DNA of 64,000 nucleotides from Kaistella gelatinilytica. GTDB lineage: Bacteria; Bacteroidota; Bacteroidia; Flavobacteriales; Weeksellaceae. The translations under genes and the position numbers were made by a program. Below are positions 1-9,225 of the stretch, piece after piece (position 1 is the stretch's first letter; each line of letters starts with the position of its first letter). Where the stretch lies: positions 62,001 through 126,000 of the forward strand of contig NZ_JADPVI010000004.1 in assembly GCF_015679325.1 (NCBI RefSeq), read 5' to 3'. Under the pieces are notes generated by a model. That model made no database searches. It saw only the letters and a list, made by a program, of their open reading frames with translations, and was not told the DNA's origin.

Positions 1-975
1 GAATTTACCGAAAAAATGGTTCAATTGGAAGGTGCAGAAGATGGATATTCTTTTGCTACAGGAATGGCTGCAATCTTTTCGACGTTTGGAGCGCTCCTAA
101 ATTCTGGCGATCATATTTTAAGTTGCCGCGCCGTTTTCGGTTCTACACATACACTTTTCACGAAATATTTCCCGAAATGGAATATTGAAACCACTTATTT
201 TGAAGCCAACGAAACTGATCTTGAAAAATATGTAAAACCCTCAACCAAAATCCTTTACATCGAAACGCCGACCAATCCCGCGATCGAAGTTTTAGATTTA
301 GAATTATTAGGGAAATTTGCAAAAAAGCACAATCTGATTTTCATCGTAGATAATTGTTTTGCAACACCTTATTTGCAACAACCCATAAAATTCGGCGCCG
401 ATTTGGTCATTCATTCCGCCACGAAATTAATCGATGGTCAAGGGCGAGTTATGGGTGGCGTTACCGTTGGAAAAAAGGAATTAATTAGGGAGATTTACCT
501 TTTCGCCCGAAATACGGGACCTGCAATGTCGCCTTTCAATGCTTGGGTTTTGAGTAAAAGCTTAGAAACTTTAGCGGTTCGCGTCGACAAACATTGCGAA
601 AATGCTTTAAAAGTTGCGGAGTTTTTAGAAACCCATCCAAATTTTTCTTTAGTAAAATATCCCTTTTTAAAATCTCATCCCAATTACGAAACTGCCAAAA
701 ATCAAATGAAAGCAGGTGGTAATATCGTCGCTTTCGAAGTAAAAGGCGGCATCGAAGCCGGCCGAAATTTCCTCAATAAAATAAAAATGTGTTCCCTTTC
801 CGCCAATCTCGGCGACACCCGCACAATTGTCACGCATCCCGCTTCTACGACGCATTCTAAGCTTTCCGAAGCCGAGAGAAATCAAGTCGGAATTACTGCA
901 GGATTGGTGCGCTGTTCCGTTGGTTTAGAACATATTGATGATATAATTAATGATCTAAAACAAGCTTTAGATTAG
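1..975 (+). CDS. metZ: O-succinylhomoserine sulfhydrylase / cystathionine gamma-synthase family, 5' truncated by window edge
   Basis: This is a PLP enzyme of trans- or direct sulfuration that makes homocysteine or cystathionine from an activated homoserine. The frame is open from base 1, so the gene begins outside the window; family members are about 390 residues, so roughly 70 are missing. The fold-type I hallmarks are visible: the ETPTNP segment, the VDNCFATP strand with the Asp that contacts the pyridine nitrogen, and the SATK motif with the PLP lysine (codon 424-426) followed by a DGQGRVMGG loop typical of the MetZ subgroup. Its position ahead of metH and metF fits homocysteine supply to methionine synthase. 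MetZ rather than MetB is an inference from the loop. Confidence 0.85.
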   Translation, partial: EFTEKMVQLEGAEDGYSFATGMAAIFSTFGALLNSGDHILSCRAVFGSTHTLFTKYFPKWNIETTYFEANETDLEKYVKPSTKILYIETPTNPAIEVLDLELLGKFAKKHNLIFIVDNCFATPYLQQPIKFGADLVIHSATKLIDGQGRVMGGVTVGKKELIREIYLFARNTGPAMSPFNAWVLSKSLETLAVRVDKHCENALKVAEFLETHPNFSLVKYPFLKSHPNYETAKNQMKAGGNIVAFEVKGGIEAGRNFLNKIKMCSLSANLGDTRTIVTHPASTTHSKLSEAERNQVGITAGLVRCSVGLEHIDDIINDLKQALD

Positions 976-984
976 AATGATTTT

Positions 985-1067
985 GGCAGACATTTCCGCC
1001 CTCCATTCCCGCTTTTTTGCTTCCACTTTGTTCCAGCAAAAAGAGCTCCACTCAGGTCGGGCTGCAA
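985..1067 (-). repeat. Intergenic repeat family A, copy 1 (inverted)
   Basis: Read on the minus strand it starts GCAGCCCGACCTGAGTGGAG and ends GGCGGAAATGTCTGCC, matching the copies at 5715-5812 and 13979-14043. The middle differs from the other copies but is again self-complementary (GCTTTTTTGC against GCAAAAAGAGC). It lies 10 nt after the metZ stop and 13 nt before the next start codon. Confidence 0.75.
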
Positions 1068-1080
1068 TAAGTTTCTAATA

Positions 1081-2118
1081 ATGGATACTTTAGTTAAAAA
1101 TAAAAAAATGAAAAACACCTCAGAATTATATAAAGCGCTAAACGAAAGAATTCTCGTCCTCGACGGCGCGATGGGAACAATGCTGCAACGCTACAATTTC
1201 ACGGAAGAAGATTACCGTGGCGAAAGATTCAAAGATTGGCAATATTCATTAAAGGGAAATAACGATTTGCTTTCATTAACGCAACCAGGCGCCATTGAAG
1301 AAGTTCACCGTAAATATTTAGAAGCCGATGCAGATATCATCGAAACCAATAGTTTTTCCGGAACAACTATCGCAATGGCAGATTACCACATGGAAGAATT
1401 GGTTTACGAACTCAATTTTGAATCCGCCAAAATCGCGAGAAAAGTGTGCGACGAATTCACCGCAAAAAATCCAGCGAAACCAAGATTCGTTGCAGGTTCT
1501 ATCGGTCCAACCAACAGAACGGCAAGTTTAAGCCCGGATGTGAATGATCCGGGATTTCGGGCAATTACTTTTGATCAATTGAGAATTGCTTACAAACAAC
1601 AGGCAGAAGCTTTACTAGATGGAGGTTCAGATATTCTTCTCGTTGAAACAATTTTCGATACTTTAAATGCAAAAGCCGCCCTTTTCGCGATTGATGAAAT
1701 TCAGGAAGAAAGAAATATTCAAATTCCAATTATGGTTTCCGGAACAATTACCGATGCTTCCGGACGAACTTTGAGCGGACAAACCGCAGAAGCATTTCTC
1801 ATTTCGATCTCGCATTTAAATCTTTTAAGTGTCGGATTAAATTGCGCTTTAGGAGCAAAACAGTTAACACCGTATTTAGAAACATTATCCAAGAATTCAG
1901 ACTTCTTTATTTCCGCTTATCCAAATGCAGGACTTCCAAATGCTTTCGGTCAATATGATGAAAGTCCAGAATTTATGGCAGAACAAATTCGCGAATATGC
2001 AGATAAAGGATTGATCAATATTATTGGTGGTTGTTGCGGAACGACGCCGCCTCACATTAAAGCAATTGCAGATTTGGTGAAAGATTATGAACCGAGAAAA
2101 ATCAGTATAAAATCTTAG
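1081..2118 (+). CDS. metH: Methionine synthase, homocysteine-binding half (split MetH, N-terminal module)
   Basis: The 345-residue protein corresponds to the first module of cobalamin-dependent methionine synthase, the Zn-dependent homocysteine-binding barrel. The N-terminal [10 protein letters not shown] motif and the three Zn-ligand cysteines are present: one in NCALG (about residue 255) and the pair in GGCCGTTP (318-319). It stops after this domain. The folate, cobalamin and reactivation modules are in the gene at 2885-5545, so the two must act together. Met10 (base 1108) is an alternative start, since residues 1-9 are Lys/Asn-rich filler. Split metH is, as far as I recall, usual in Flavobacteriia, so this is not a broken gene. 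Confidence 0.9.
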   Translation: MDTLVKNKKMKNTSELYKALNERILVLDGAMGTMLQRYNFTEEDYRGERFKDWQYSLKGNNDLLSLTQPGAIEEVHRKYLEADADIIETNSFSGTTIAMADYHMEELVYELNFESAKIARKVCDEFTAKNPAKPRFVAGSIGPTNRTASLSPDVNDPGFRAITFDQLRIAYKQQAEALLDGGSDILLVETIFDTLNAKAALFAIDEIQEERNIQIPIMVSGTITDASGRTLSGQTAEAFLISISHLNLLSVGLNCALGAKQLTPYLETLSKNSDFFISAYPNAGLPNAFGQYDESPEFMAEQIREYADKGLINIIGGCCGTTPPHIKAIADLVKDYEPRKISIKS

Positions 2119-2139
2119 ATAAGTAAATATTTAATTTAA

Positions 2140-2179
2140 CAATAAAGCAATAAAGCAATAAAGCAATAAGGCCATAAAG
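2140..2179 (+). repeat. Short 8-bp tandem repeat (CAATAAAG-like, five units)
   Basis: There are three exact CAATAAAG units followed by CAATAAGG and CCATAAAG. They run straight into the first palindrome of the REP module upstream of the RAYT gene. Confidence 0.8.
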
Positions 2180-2275
2180 CCACGAAGTGGCGAAATCAAA
2201 AGCATTTGGTAAGCGTAGCGCAGCCCAATGAAAATTAAATAGAGATAACGAACAGGTCTGAAAGACCGCAATCAA
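2170..2275 (+). repeat. REP module 1, left of the RAYT gene
   Basis: Palindromes in order are GCCAC-GAA-GTGGC (2179-2191), a decayed middle one around 2204-2229 ending GCCCAAT, and GGTCT-GAA-AGACC (2255-2267) followed by GCAATCAAA. It has the same order and orientation as module 3 (5550-5636) and is the inverse of module 2 (2784-2866). Confidence 0.8.
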
Positions 2276-2312
2276 ATTTACCCGATGAAATATTAAAATA
2301 AAATCATACGAC

Positions 2313-2765
2313 ATGTCACAATCCCTAAACAAAATATATGTGCATTTGGTTTTTTCCACCAAACATAGAGAACCTCTAATTACAGAAGCAATACAAGAAG
2401 AGTTGTGTAATTATTTAGGCGGTATTTGCAAAAATTTAGAATGCAATCCAATTCAAGTCGGTGGTTACAGAGATCACGTTCATATCTTATGTTTATTATC
2501 GAAGAAAATTACTTTAATGAAATTGATTGAAGAAGTAAAATCTCATTCTTCAAAATGGATTAAAATAAAAGGTAAGGAATTCGAAAATTTCTATTGGCAA
2601 AATGGTTATGGTGCTTTTTCTGTAAACCCAACGGAAATAGAAGTAGTGAAAAATTATATTATCAACCAGGAAGAACATCACAAAAGGAAATCATTTCAAG
2701 AAGAATTTTTAGGATTTATAAAGAAATATAATATTGAATATGATGAAAGATATATTTGGGATTGA
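2313..2765 (+). CDS. REP-associated tyrosine transposase (RAYT / TnpA-REP, IS200-like Y1 HUH enzyme)
   Basis: The 150-residue protein is a single-stranded DNA nuclease of the Y1 HUH superfamily. The HUH histidines are His55 and His57 (DHVHIL), and the catalytic tyrosine is Tyr115 in a YIINQEEHH context, which is the RAYT-type signature. The length and the YWQNGYGAFSV segment also fit. It is intact and is flanked by inverted copies of a three-palindrome REP module (2170-2275 and 2784-2866), as expected of a RAYT and its substrates. There is no accessory TnpB. It sits between the two halves of metH and reads in the same direction. RAYTs generally do not mobilise themselves; activity here is unproven. 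Confidence 0.88.
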   Translation: MSQSLNKIYVHLVFSTKHREPLITEAIQEELCNYLGGICKNLECNPIQVGGYRDHVHILCLLSKKITLMKLIEEVKSHSSKWIKIKGKEFENFYWQNGYGAFSVNPTEIEVVKNYIINQEEHHKRKSFQEEFLGFIKKYNIEYDERYIWD

Positions 2766-2783
2766 TAATAATGTGAAATTGAT

Positions 2784-2866
2784 TGCGCCCTTTCAGGGCT
2801 TTGATTCATATTCCATATACAACATTGGGCTTCACCCAATGCTAATGATTGCGCCACTTCGTGGCT
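2784..2866 (-). repeat. REP module 2, right of the RAYT gene (inverted)
   Basis: On the plus strand the palindromes are GCCCT-TTC-AGGGC (2788-2800), ATTGGG-CTTCA-CCCAAT (2825-2841) and GCCAC-TTC-GTGGC (2854-2866). On the minus strand this is the same order and sequence as module 3, with GAA at each centre and GCGCAATCA following the outer hairpins. It ends 18 nt before the start of the second metH gene. Confidence 0.85.
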
Positions 2867-2884
2867 TTAAAACAGATTAAAAAA

Positions 2885-5545
2885 ATGAAATATTTAAAAT
2901 TATCAGGTTTAGAACCTTTAATTATAACACCGGAATCCAATTTTATTAATATTGGGGAAAGAACAAATGTTGCGGGTTCTAAGAAATTTCTTCGACTAAT
3001 TAAAGAAGGCAACTATTCCGAAGCACTTGATATCGCACGAAATCAAGTTGAAGGTGGTGCGCAAATTTTAGATGTTAATTTCGATGATGGATTGCTTGAT
3101 GGAAAATTTGCCATGGTGAAATTCCTGAATTTAATTGCATCTGAACCCGATATTTCCCGCATTCCAATTATGATCGATTCCTCCAAATGGGAAATTTTGG
3201 AAGCTGGTTTGCAAGTCGTTCAGGGAAAATGTGTAGTGAATTCCATCAGCTTAAAAGAAGGTGAAAAAGAATTTATCGATCATGCGAAGAAAATAAAGAG
3301 ATATGGTGCAGCAGTCATTGTAATGGCTTTTGATGAAAATGGTCAAGCCGATAATTTTGAGAGAAGGATAGAAATCTGCAAAAGATCCTATGATATTTTA
3401 GTCAATCAAGTACATTTTGCTTCTGAAGATATTATTTTCGATCTCAATATTTTCCCTGTAGCAACCGGAATGGATGAACACCGGAGAAACGCAATAGATT
3501 TCATTGAAGCTACAAAATGGGTTCGGGAAAATTTGCCAAATGTTTCAGTGAGTGGCGGAGTTTCCAATGTTTCTTTTTCATTTAGAGGAAATGATAATGT
3601 TCGGGAAGCGATGCATTCCGTTTTTCTTTATCACGCCATAAAAGCTGGAATGAATATGGGAATCGTCAATCCGACGATGTTGGAAGTGTATGATGAAATT
3701 CCAAAAGAATTGTTGGAGTTGGTTGAAGATGTCATGTTGGATCGCAGAGAGGACGCAACTGAGAGACTTCTTGATTATTCTGAAAGAGTAAAATCAACCA
3801 AAAAAGAATTTGTAGAAGAATTAGAATGGCGAAAAGAAACTTTGCAAAACAGAATTACGCATGCTTTGGTGAAAGGAACGGATCGGTTTATTATTGAAGA
3901 TGTAGAAGAAGCAAGATCTCTTTCCAAACGACCTTTAGATGTTATTGAACTCAATTTAATGACCGGAATGGGCGTTGTCGGTGATTTGTTTGGCAGCGGA
4001 AAAATGTTTTTGCCACAAGTTGTAAAATCTGCGCGAGTAATGAAAAAAGCCGTCGCTTATTTGCAACCTTACATCGAAGCCGAAAAAGATGAAAAGCAAA
4101 AACCAAACGGAAAAATTCTCATGGCAACCGTAAAAGGCGATGTTCACGATATTGGAAAAAATATTGTAAGTGTGGTTTTGGGTTGCAACAATTATGAAAT
4201 CATCGATTTGGGCGTGATGGTTCCGGCGGAAAAAATTATTCAGGCAGCAATCGATCATCAGGTTGATGTGATCGGTTTGAGCGGATTAATCACGCCAAGT
4301 CTAGATGAAATGGTTCATGTTGCAGATGAATTGCAAAGAAAAAATTTAAATTTCCCTTTATTAATTGGAGGCGCCACGACTTCAAAGGCACATACTGCGG
4401 TGAAAATTTTTCCAAAATACGGACATACGGTTGTTCATGTGAATGACGCGTCCAGAGCAGTTGGCGTGGTTTCTCAATTGCTTGATCACAATAATGTTCA
4501 GTATAAAGCTGATCTTAAAATTGACTATGAAGATTTCCGTCAGAAATTTTTAGATCGTCAAATTGAAAAAGTTTATTTGACTATTGAAGAAGCTAGAAAA
4601 CAAAATTTCACCATTGATTGGGCAAATGAAAATATTTCAAAACCGAAATTCCTAGGAATTAAGGTAATTGAAAATCAAGATTTAAGAGAATTGTTAGATT
4701 TTATGGATTGGTCACCGTTTTTCCGAAGTTGGGAATTGCACGGAAAATTTCCGCAGATTTTAACTGATGAGGTTGTTGGTGAACAAGCGACAGAATTATT
4801 TAATGAAGCAAAAGTTTTACTCGATAAAATTCTCGATGAAAAACTATTTACTGCAAAAGGAATTTTTGGAATTTTTCCAGCAAATTCTAATGAGCAAGAT
4901 GATGTTTTGGTTTATAATGAAGAAGGAAATGAACTGGCAAAATTCCATACTTTGAGACAACAACTGAAAAAATCTGCGGGAAAAGAATATTTAGCTTTAA
5001 GTGATTTTATCGCTCCAAAATCTTCGGGTAAACAGGATTATGTCGGAGCTTTTGCCGTTACAACAGGTTTTGGAACGGAAGAGCTAGCTAAAAAATATTA
5101 TGATGAAGGCGATGATTACAACGCGATTATTGTAAAAGCTTTGGCAGATCGCCTCGCAGAAGCTTTTGCTGAATTTTTACATTACAAAGTTCGTACAGAA
5201 TTTTGGGGTTATGCCGAAGATGAAAATTTAGAAAATGAAGATCTGATCGCTGAAAAATATTTAGGAATTCGTCCTGCTCCAGGTTATCCTGCTTGTCCGG
5301 ATCATTTGGAAAAACAAACTATATGGGATCTTTTGAAGGTGAAAGAAAATATCGGTTTAGAACTGACAGAAAGTTTAGCAATGTTTCCAACTGCGGCCGT
5401 TTCCGGATATTATTTTGGAAATCCGAAAGCGAAATATTTTGGGGTAGGAAAAATAAAAGAAGATCAGTTGAAAGATTATGCTGAAAGAAAAGGAGTTGAT
5501 CTGGAATTCGCCAGAAAATGGCTGAGTCCGAATCTAGCAGATTAG
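2885..5545 (+). CDS. metH: Methionine synthase, folate/cobalamin/reactivation half (split MetH, C-terminal module)
   Basis: The 886-residue protein carries the remaining MetH modules. First is a pterin-binding barrel (about 15-300: [11 protein letters not shown], then DVNFDDG). Next come the cobalamin cap and Rossmann domain with GDVHDIGKN, where His421 is the lower axial ligand, plus SGLITPS and GGATTS. Last is the AdoMet-dependent reactivation domain with [12 protein letters not shown] (from residue 796). It has no homocysteine-binding domain; that is the 1081-2118 gene. The start at 2885 was chosen because the upstream in-frame ATG at 2849 lies within REP module 2 and would add 12 residues encoded by repeat DNA. 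Confidence 0.93.
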   Translation: MKYLKLSGLEPLIITPESNFINIGERTNVAGSKKFLRLIKEGNYSEALDIARNQVEGGAQILDVNFDDGLLDGKFAMVKFLNLIASEPDISRIPIMIDSSKWEILEAGLQVVQGKCVVNSISLKEGEKEFIDHAKKIKRYGAAVIVMAFDENGQADNFERRIEICKRSYDILVNQVHFASEDIIFDLNIFPVATGMDEHRRNAIDFIEATKWVRENLPNVSVSGGVSNVSFSFRGNDNVREAMHSVFLYHAIKAGMNMGIVNPTMLEVYDEIPKELLELVEDVMLDRREDATERLLDYSERVKSTKKEFVEELEWRKETLQNRITHALVKGTDRFIIEDVEEARSLSKRPLDVIELNLMTGMGVVGDLFGSGKMFLPQVVKSARVMKKAVAYLQPYIEAEKDEKQKPNGKILMATVKGDVHDIGKNIVSVVLGCNNYEIIDLGVMVPAEKIIQAAIDHQVDVIGLSGLITPSLDEMVHVADELQRKNLNFPLLIGGATTSKAHTAVKIFPKYGHTVVHVNDASRAVGVVSQLLDHNNVQYKADLKIDYEDFRQKFLDRQIEKVYLTIEEARKQNFTIDWANENISKPKFLGIKVIENQDLRELLDFMDWSPFFRSWELHGKFPQILTDEVVGEQATELFNEAKVLLDKILDEKLFTAKGIFGIFPANSNEQDDVLVYNEEGNELAKFHTLRQQLKKSAGKEYLALSDFIAPKSSGKQDYVGAFAVTTGFGTEELAKKYYDEGDDYNAIIVKALADRLAEAFAEFLHYKVRTEFWGYAEDENLENEDLIAEKYLGIRPAPGYPACPDHLEKQTIWDLLKVKENIGLELTESLAMFPTAAVSGYYFGNPKAKYFGVGKIKEDQLKDYAERKGVDLEFARKWLSPNLAD

Positions 5546-5549
5546 AAAA

Positions 5550-5636
5550 GCCACGAAGTGGCGCTATCAAAAGCAATGGGTGAAGCCCATTGGAAAAAAA
5601 ATTAAAATCCATCGCGAAGCCCTGAAAGGGCGCAAT
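5550..5636 (+). repeat. REP module 3, downstream of metH, without a transposase
   Basis: The palindromes are GCCAC-GAA-GTGGC (5550-5562), CAATGGG-TGAAG-CCCATTG (5574-5592) and GCCCT-GAA-AGGGC (5619-5631), ending GCAATCAA. The module starts 4 nt after the metH stop codon. It is the most intact copy and is probably a non-autonomous substrate of the RAYT at 2313-2765. Confidence 0.85.
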
Positions 5637-5714
5637 CAATTATCAATAATGAATCATCAAAAAATAAACGCGGAATCTTCTAAATTGATACAAAACTGAT
5701 TGAAAAACCGAATC

Positions 5715-5812
5715 TGCAGCCCGACTTGAGTGGAGCTCTTTTTTCTTGTAGGCTGAGCAGAGCCGAAGCCTACAAGAAAAAAAGCGGGAACGGAAGGCGG
5801 AAATGTCTGCCC
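5715..5812 (+). repeat. Intergenic repeat family A, copy 2
   Basis: It begins GCAGCCCGACTTGAGTGGAG and ends GGAAGGCGGAAATGTCTGCC. The centre is a 16-bp perfect stem (5739-5754 against 5767-5782, with arms reading TTTTTTCTTGTAGGCT and its complement) closed by a 12-nt loop. It lies between metH and metF and could end metH transcription; the run of T in the left arm and A in the right would let it work in either direction. Confidence 0.78.
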
Positions 5813-5871
5813 CAAAAAATATTGAAAATTAAAGTGAGATTGTTTCGAAAACCCAACAATGACAATAAACT

Positions 5872-6828
5872 ATGAAAATCACAGAACATATAAAAAACGC
5901 AAACGGAAAAACTTTATTTTCCCTCGAAGTCGTGCCGCCACAAAAAGGAATCGGCATCGAGGATTTGTACAAAAATATTGATCCTTTGATGGAATTTAAA
6001 CCGCCGTTTATCGATGTAACGACTTCTCGCGAGGAATATATTTATCTGGATAAAGGAAATGGTTTGATGGAGCGGAAAATTACGAGAATGCGTCCCGGAA
6101 CTTTAGGGATTTGTTCTGCAATTCAGCATAAATACAATGTTGATACGGTTCCGCATGTTTTGTGTGGTGGTTTTACGCAGGAAGAAACCGAATATCTTTT
6201 GGTCGACTGTATGTATCTCGGAATCGAAAATGTGATGGCTTTGCGCGGTGATGCGATGAAAGGACAGCAATATTTTGAGCCAACTTCTGGCGGTCATAAA
6301 AATGCGATGGATCTAGTTCATCAAATGAATGATTTGGGTCGCGGAAAATATTTGCACGATGAAAATATTCTGGATGAAAATAATAAATTATGTATTGGTG
6401 TCGCGGGTTATCCGGAGAAACATATTGAAGCGCCGTCCATGAATTATGATTTAAAATGGCTGAAAGAAAAAGTCGATGCAGGAGCTGATTATGTGGTGAC
6501 ACAAATGTTTTTCGATAATAAAAAATTTGTTGAATTTGTGAAACAAGCACGTGAGATTGGAATTACCGTTCCGATTATTCCGGGAATTAAACCGATTGCG
6601 ACGAAAAGTCATCTGCAAATGTTGCCCAAGGTTTTTAAAATTGATTTACCGGAAGATTTAATTTCGGCGGTAGAAAATGCCAAAGATAATAAAGCCGTAA
6701 ATCAAATTGGAATTGAGTGGACTATTAACCAATGTCGAGAATTATTGGATTTTGGGGTTCCGGTTTTGCATTTCTATTCGATGGGAAAAAGCGATAATAT
6801 CAAGAAAATTGCTGCAGAACTTTTTTAA
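5872..6828 (+). CDS. metF: Methylenetetrahydrofolate reductase
   Basis: This 318-residue flavoprotein reduces 5,10-methylene-THF to 5-methyl-THF, the methyl donor for the MetH pair directly upstream. The protein opens with the family-typical SLEVVPPQKG strand (the Glu is the conserved acid), then DVTTSREEY, ALRGD, and the AGADYVVTQMFFD and PGIKPI segments of the TIM barrel. The length matches bacterial MetF (about 300). There is a 326-nt gap after metH that holds a REP module and a family A repeat, so metF probably has its own promoter, although I see no convincing -33/-7 pair. Confidence 0.95.
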   Translation: MKITEHIKNANGKTLFSLEVVPPQKGIGIEDLYKNIDPLMEFKPPFIDVTTSREEYIYLDKGNGLMERKITRMRPGTLGICSAIQHKYNVDTVPHVLCGGFTQEETEYLLVDCMYLGIENVMALRGDAMKGQQYFEPTSGGHKNAMDLVHQMNDLGRGKYLHDENILDENNKLCIGVAGYPEKHIEAPSMNYDLKWLKEKVDAGADYVVTQMFFDNKKFVEFVKQAREIGITVPIIPGIKPIATKSHLQMLPKVFKIDLPEDLISAVENAKDNKAVNQIGIEWTINQCRELLDFGVPVLHFYSMGKSDNIKKIAAELF

Positions 6829-6852
6829 TCTGAGCGTTTTTTACAAGAAAAA

Positions 6853-6885
6853 GCCACGTTTCAGGTTTTGAAACGTGACTTTATT
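6853..6885. terminator. Bidirectional terminator between metF and the secreted-protein gene
   Basis: The stem CACGTTTCA / TGAAACGTG has a short loop, with A-rich sequence before it and T-rich sequence after it. It lies between two converging genes. Confidence 0.75.
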
Positions 6886-6898
6886 ATTTTAGCAAATT

Positions 6899-7576
6899 TT
6901 ATTGATTTAAGAAGGATCCTAACTTTGTGAGATCTTCCTCCTTGTTCAATTTGATGTTATGTTTATCGATAAAATCGGTAATTTCTTTTGCTTTCTCTGG
7001 GAAATGATTTGCTAACTCCTTCGCACTTTTATTAATTTTAAAGAAACCGTTTTCTGTTCTGATAAAATACAAAGGTTTCTGTGGAATAAATGTAGCTGGA
7101 CTCCCAGCGATCATAGAATTCGGAGCCGGTTCAGCCGGTTGATATTTGGTAATTACTTTCTTTAGAATTCGGTATTTTCCATCAGATAGTTCAAAAAAAT
7201 AGCCGGAATATAAATCATCTGTTTTTACGAAAACTAATTTTTCTTTCGTAGTTGTAAAAGTTAAATACGGATTGGAGTCGTCTTTTGGAAGCTGATAAAC
7301 ATCTTCATTGTTCACAATTTCTACGGTATCTAAAAAACTGTTGTATCGAATAGGGGCGGAAGTTGATGTGTCACCGATCCGTGCATTGATAAATTCTGGA
7401 TAATAATAAGGAATGCCTTTGATGTCAGAATATTTAATTTTAGTCGAGCCATTATTTTGTTCATCGATCAGTTTACCGAATTTTGCGGTTCTGGAAATTT
7501 CACCCAAACTGATCTGTTGAGCTTGTAAACCAACCATTACAGAAAGAAGAAAAATAGAACTAAAAATAGTTTTCAT
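6899..7576 (-). CDS. Secreted protein of unknown function, paralog A
   Basis: The 225-residue protein has a Sec signal peptide (MKTIFSSIFLLSVMVGLQAQ). The mature part is clearly related to the product of the next gene (7650-8327): both share a D-I-x-G-x-x-Y-Y segment, RYNSFLDTVEIVNNEDVYQLP against RYNTYTDTVELQNNDDIFELP, a GYFFEL-(S/A)-(D/K)-GKY motif, a Y-(F/Y)-I-(R/K)-TE strand and an ITDF-x(2)-K-x-x-IK C-terminus. No known domain is recognised. It is probably periplasmic or surface-located, since no lipobox cysteine is present. It is the downstream member of a tandem duplication; the 73-nt gap suggests co-transcription. Confidence 0.75.
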   Translation of the reverse strand: MKTIFSSIFLLSVMVGLQAQQISLGEISRTAKFGKLIDEQNNGSTKIKYSDIKGIPYYYPEFINARIGDTSTSAPIRYNSFLDTVEIVNNEDVYQLPKDDSNPYLTFTTTKEKLVFVKTDDLYSGYFFELSDGKYRILKKVITKYQPAEPAPNSMIAGSPATFIPQKPLYFIRTENGFFKINKSAKELANHFPEKAKEITDFIDKHNIKLNKEEDLTKLGSFLNQ

Positions 7577-7649
7577 AACGTAATAAGCATTTTTATTTTT
7601 AAAAAGATCACCTTTAAAATGAAAAGGTTAGAATAATACGATTCAATTT

Positions 7650-8327
7650 TTAATTAGAAGTGTTGAGAAAATTGACCAGTCTTGTAAGATCAGAATCCTC
7701 ATTAAATTTGATTTTGTTTTTCTTCACGAAATCTGTAATTGCATCTTTTTTATCAGGCATTGCAGTCACTAAATCTTTCACATTTTTAGTCAGTTTAATA
7801 ACGTCAGTCTCTGTTTTGATGTAATACACAGGATTTAAATTCTCAAATCTTGGGAGAATTGCCGGCGTAAAAGAATTTACTGCAGGAGAACCTTCTCGAA
7901 ATTCAGCTTTCATCTTTTTGAGCAACGTATATTTCCCTTTTGCCAGTTCAAAATAATAGCCTTGTGGAATATTGCCAGTTGTAACATAAACAAGTACAGC
8001 GCTCGGATTTAAGAAAGAAATTCGGCCATATTTTTGAGATTTGGGCAGCTCGAAAATATCGTCGTTATTCTGTAATTCTACCGTATCGGTGTAGGTATTA
8101 TATCTTGCTTTGATCAAACTCGTAGCGTTTTCAATATTCGCAGAAACGAAATTCTTTGCAAAATAAGCATTGCCCTCGATGTCTGCGTAAACCAATGCTA
8201 AGCCTTTCGGAGCATTTACGCGGTCTATAAATTTATTAAACCGTACCGCTTCATTAAAATAATTTGCCTGCGCACTCAGACTAATTGCAGTAAATAAGGT
8301 AAGTGCTATTGTTGCTAATGATTTCAT
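7650..8327 (-). CDS. Secreted protein of unknown function, paralog B
   Basis: The 225-residue protein has a signal peptide (MKSLATIALTLFTAISLSAQ) and is a tandem paralog of 6899-7576 along its whole length, at roughly one third identity by eye. Three in-frame ATGs lie close together (8357, 8336, 8327). The last was chosen because it puts the basic n-region directly before the hydrophobic core, as in the paralog. It is Lys-rich and ends in a K-x-x-IKFNEDSDLT-x-L helix similar to the paralog. Function unknown. The C-terminus lacks a type IX sorting domain and there is no lipobox, so a periplasmic location is most likely. Confidence 0.72.
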   Translation of the reverse strand: MKSLATIALTLFTAISLSAQANYFNEAVRFNKFIDRVNAPKGLALVYADIEGNAYFAKNFVSANIENATSLIKARYNTYTDTVELQNNDDIFELPKSQKYGRISFLNPSAVLVYVTTGNIPQGYYFELAKGKYTLLKKMKAEFREGSPAVNSFTPAILPRFENLNPVYYIKTETDVIKLTKNVKDLVTAMPDKKDAITDFVKKNKIKFNEDSDLTRLVNFLNTSN

Positions 8328-8433
8328 AGTTTGCATTTCTTTTTTGTAAATATACATTTTAAAGCGAAAACCGAAAAATTATGTTAACTAACATTCGATT
8401 ATGATCTTATTTGATGATTTAATGGACAAAAAG

Positions 8434-9222
8434 TTAATTGAGGTTATTGTATTTCTTCATTAATTTCTCATAAAAAGTTTGCGACAAAAGCCATTTTAGA
8501 GGCACAGCAATTTTTTGTCCGAATTTCCCAAAGTAATAGTGAACCTTCCAGTTTTTTTTAGCCAATAGTTTTTCGATGTATGCTGCAACTTCCTCAGGTT
8601 CGCTACCTTCATCGACGTGCGAGTTCATCAATTTATAAACTTTCTCGAAAGTTTTTTGGTATGGTTCAGAAACTTTAGTTTTCACCCGATTTTCTGCAAT
8701 ATTGGTCTTAATGTCGCCTAAATGTAAAGCGCAGATCTCAATATTCCAGGGAGAAACTTCGTAACGAATTGCTTCTGTTACTTTATCCAAAGCAGATTTT
8801 GAGGCTGAATAAAATCCTCGAAAAGGCAGTCCCATTTCTGAACCAATGCTGGAAATATTGATGATTTTTCCAGATTTCTGTTCCCTCATTTTTGGTAAAA
8901 CTGCCGTCATCATTTGTACAGAACCAACCAGATTGAGATTAAATAATTTCAGAATTTCCTCCTGCGAAGAATCTTCTACAGCTCCAACCATTCCGATTCC
9001 GGCATTGTTAATGAGTACATCGATCCTATTTTCGGTTTTTAAAATTTCCGAAATAGCGTTTTGAACCTGATCGTTATCGGTGATATCAGTAAGAATGGTT
9101 TTGAAATGTTCAGAACTTGCGGGTTTTCTGCTCAGTCCAAAAACCTGATGCCCTTTTTTTCCAAAATATTCAGCCAAAGCAAAACCGATTCCGCTAGAAG
9201 TTCCTGTAATAATGATCGTCAT
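8434..9222 (-). CDS. SDR family NAD(P)-dependent oxidoreductase
   Basis: This 262-residue classical short-chain dehydrogenase has a Rossmann TGTSSGIG motif at residues 7-14, NNAGIG, and the catalytic Ser (ISSIG) with YSASK (Tyr and Lys). The C-terminal 60 residues are longer and more hydrophobic than in minimal SDRs, which points to a lipophilic or membrane-associated substrate, but the substrate cannot be deduced. Only 3 nt separate it from aroA upstream, so it is the last gene of the lipoprotein, MazG, aroA, SDR run. Confidence 0.85.
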   Translation of the reverse strand: MTIIITGTSSGIGFALAEYFGKKGHQVFGLSRKPASSEHFKTILTDITDNDQVQNAISEILKTENRIDVLINNAGIGMVGAVEDSSQEEILKLFNLNLVGSVQMMTAVLPKMREQKSGKIINISSIGSEMGLPFRGFYSASKSALDKVTEAIRYEVSPWNIEICALHLGDIKTNIAENRVKTKVSEPYQKTFEKVYKLMNSHVDEGSEPEEVAAYIEKLLAKKNWKVHYYFGKFGQKIAVPLKWLLSQTFYEKLMKKYNNLN

Positions 9223-9225
9223 TTT

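Noticed and set aside
2102-2362. Minus-strand frame of 86 codons over the REP module
   Set aside because: It is built from palindromic repeat DNA and overlaps the RAYT start; no protein-like pattern.
1081-5545. Interpretation of the two metH pieces as a gene broken by transposon insertion
   Set aside because: The break falls exactly at a domain boundary, each piece has complete motifs and its own start and stop, and split metH is, as I recall, common in this class. The RAYT may have entered the gap later.
5319-5639. Minus-strand frame of 106 codons over the metH end and REP module 3
   Set aside because: It is a shadow of the metH frame plus repeat DNA; no start signal or protein family.
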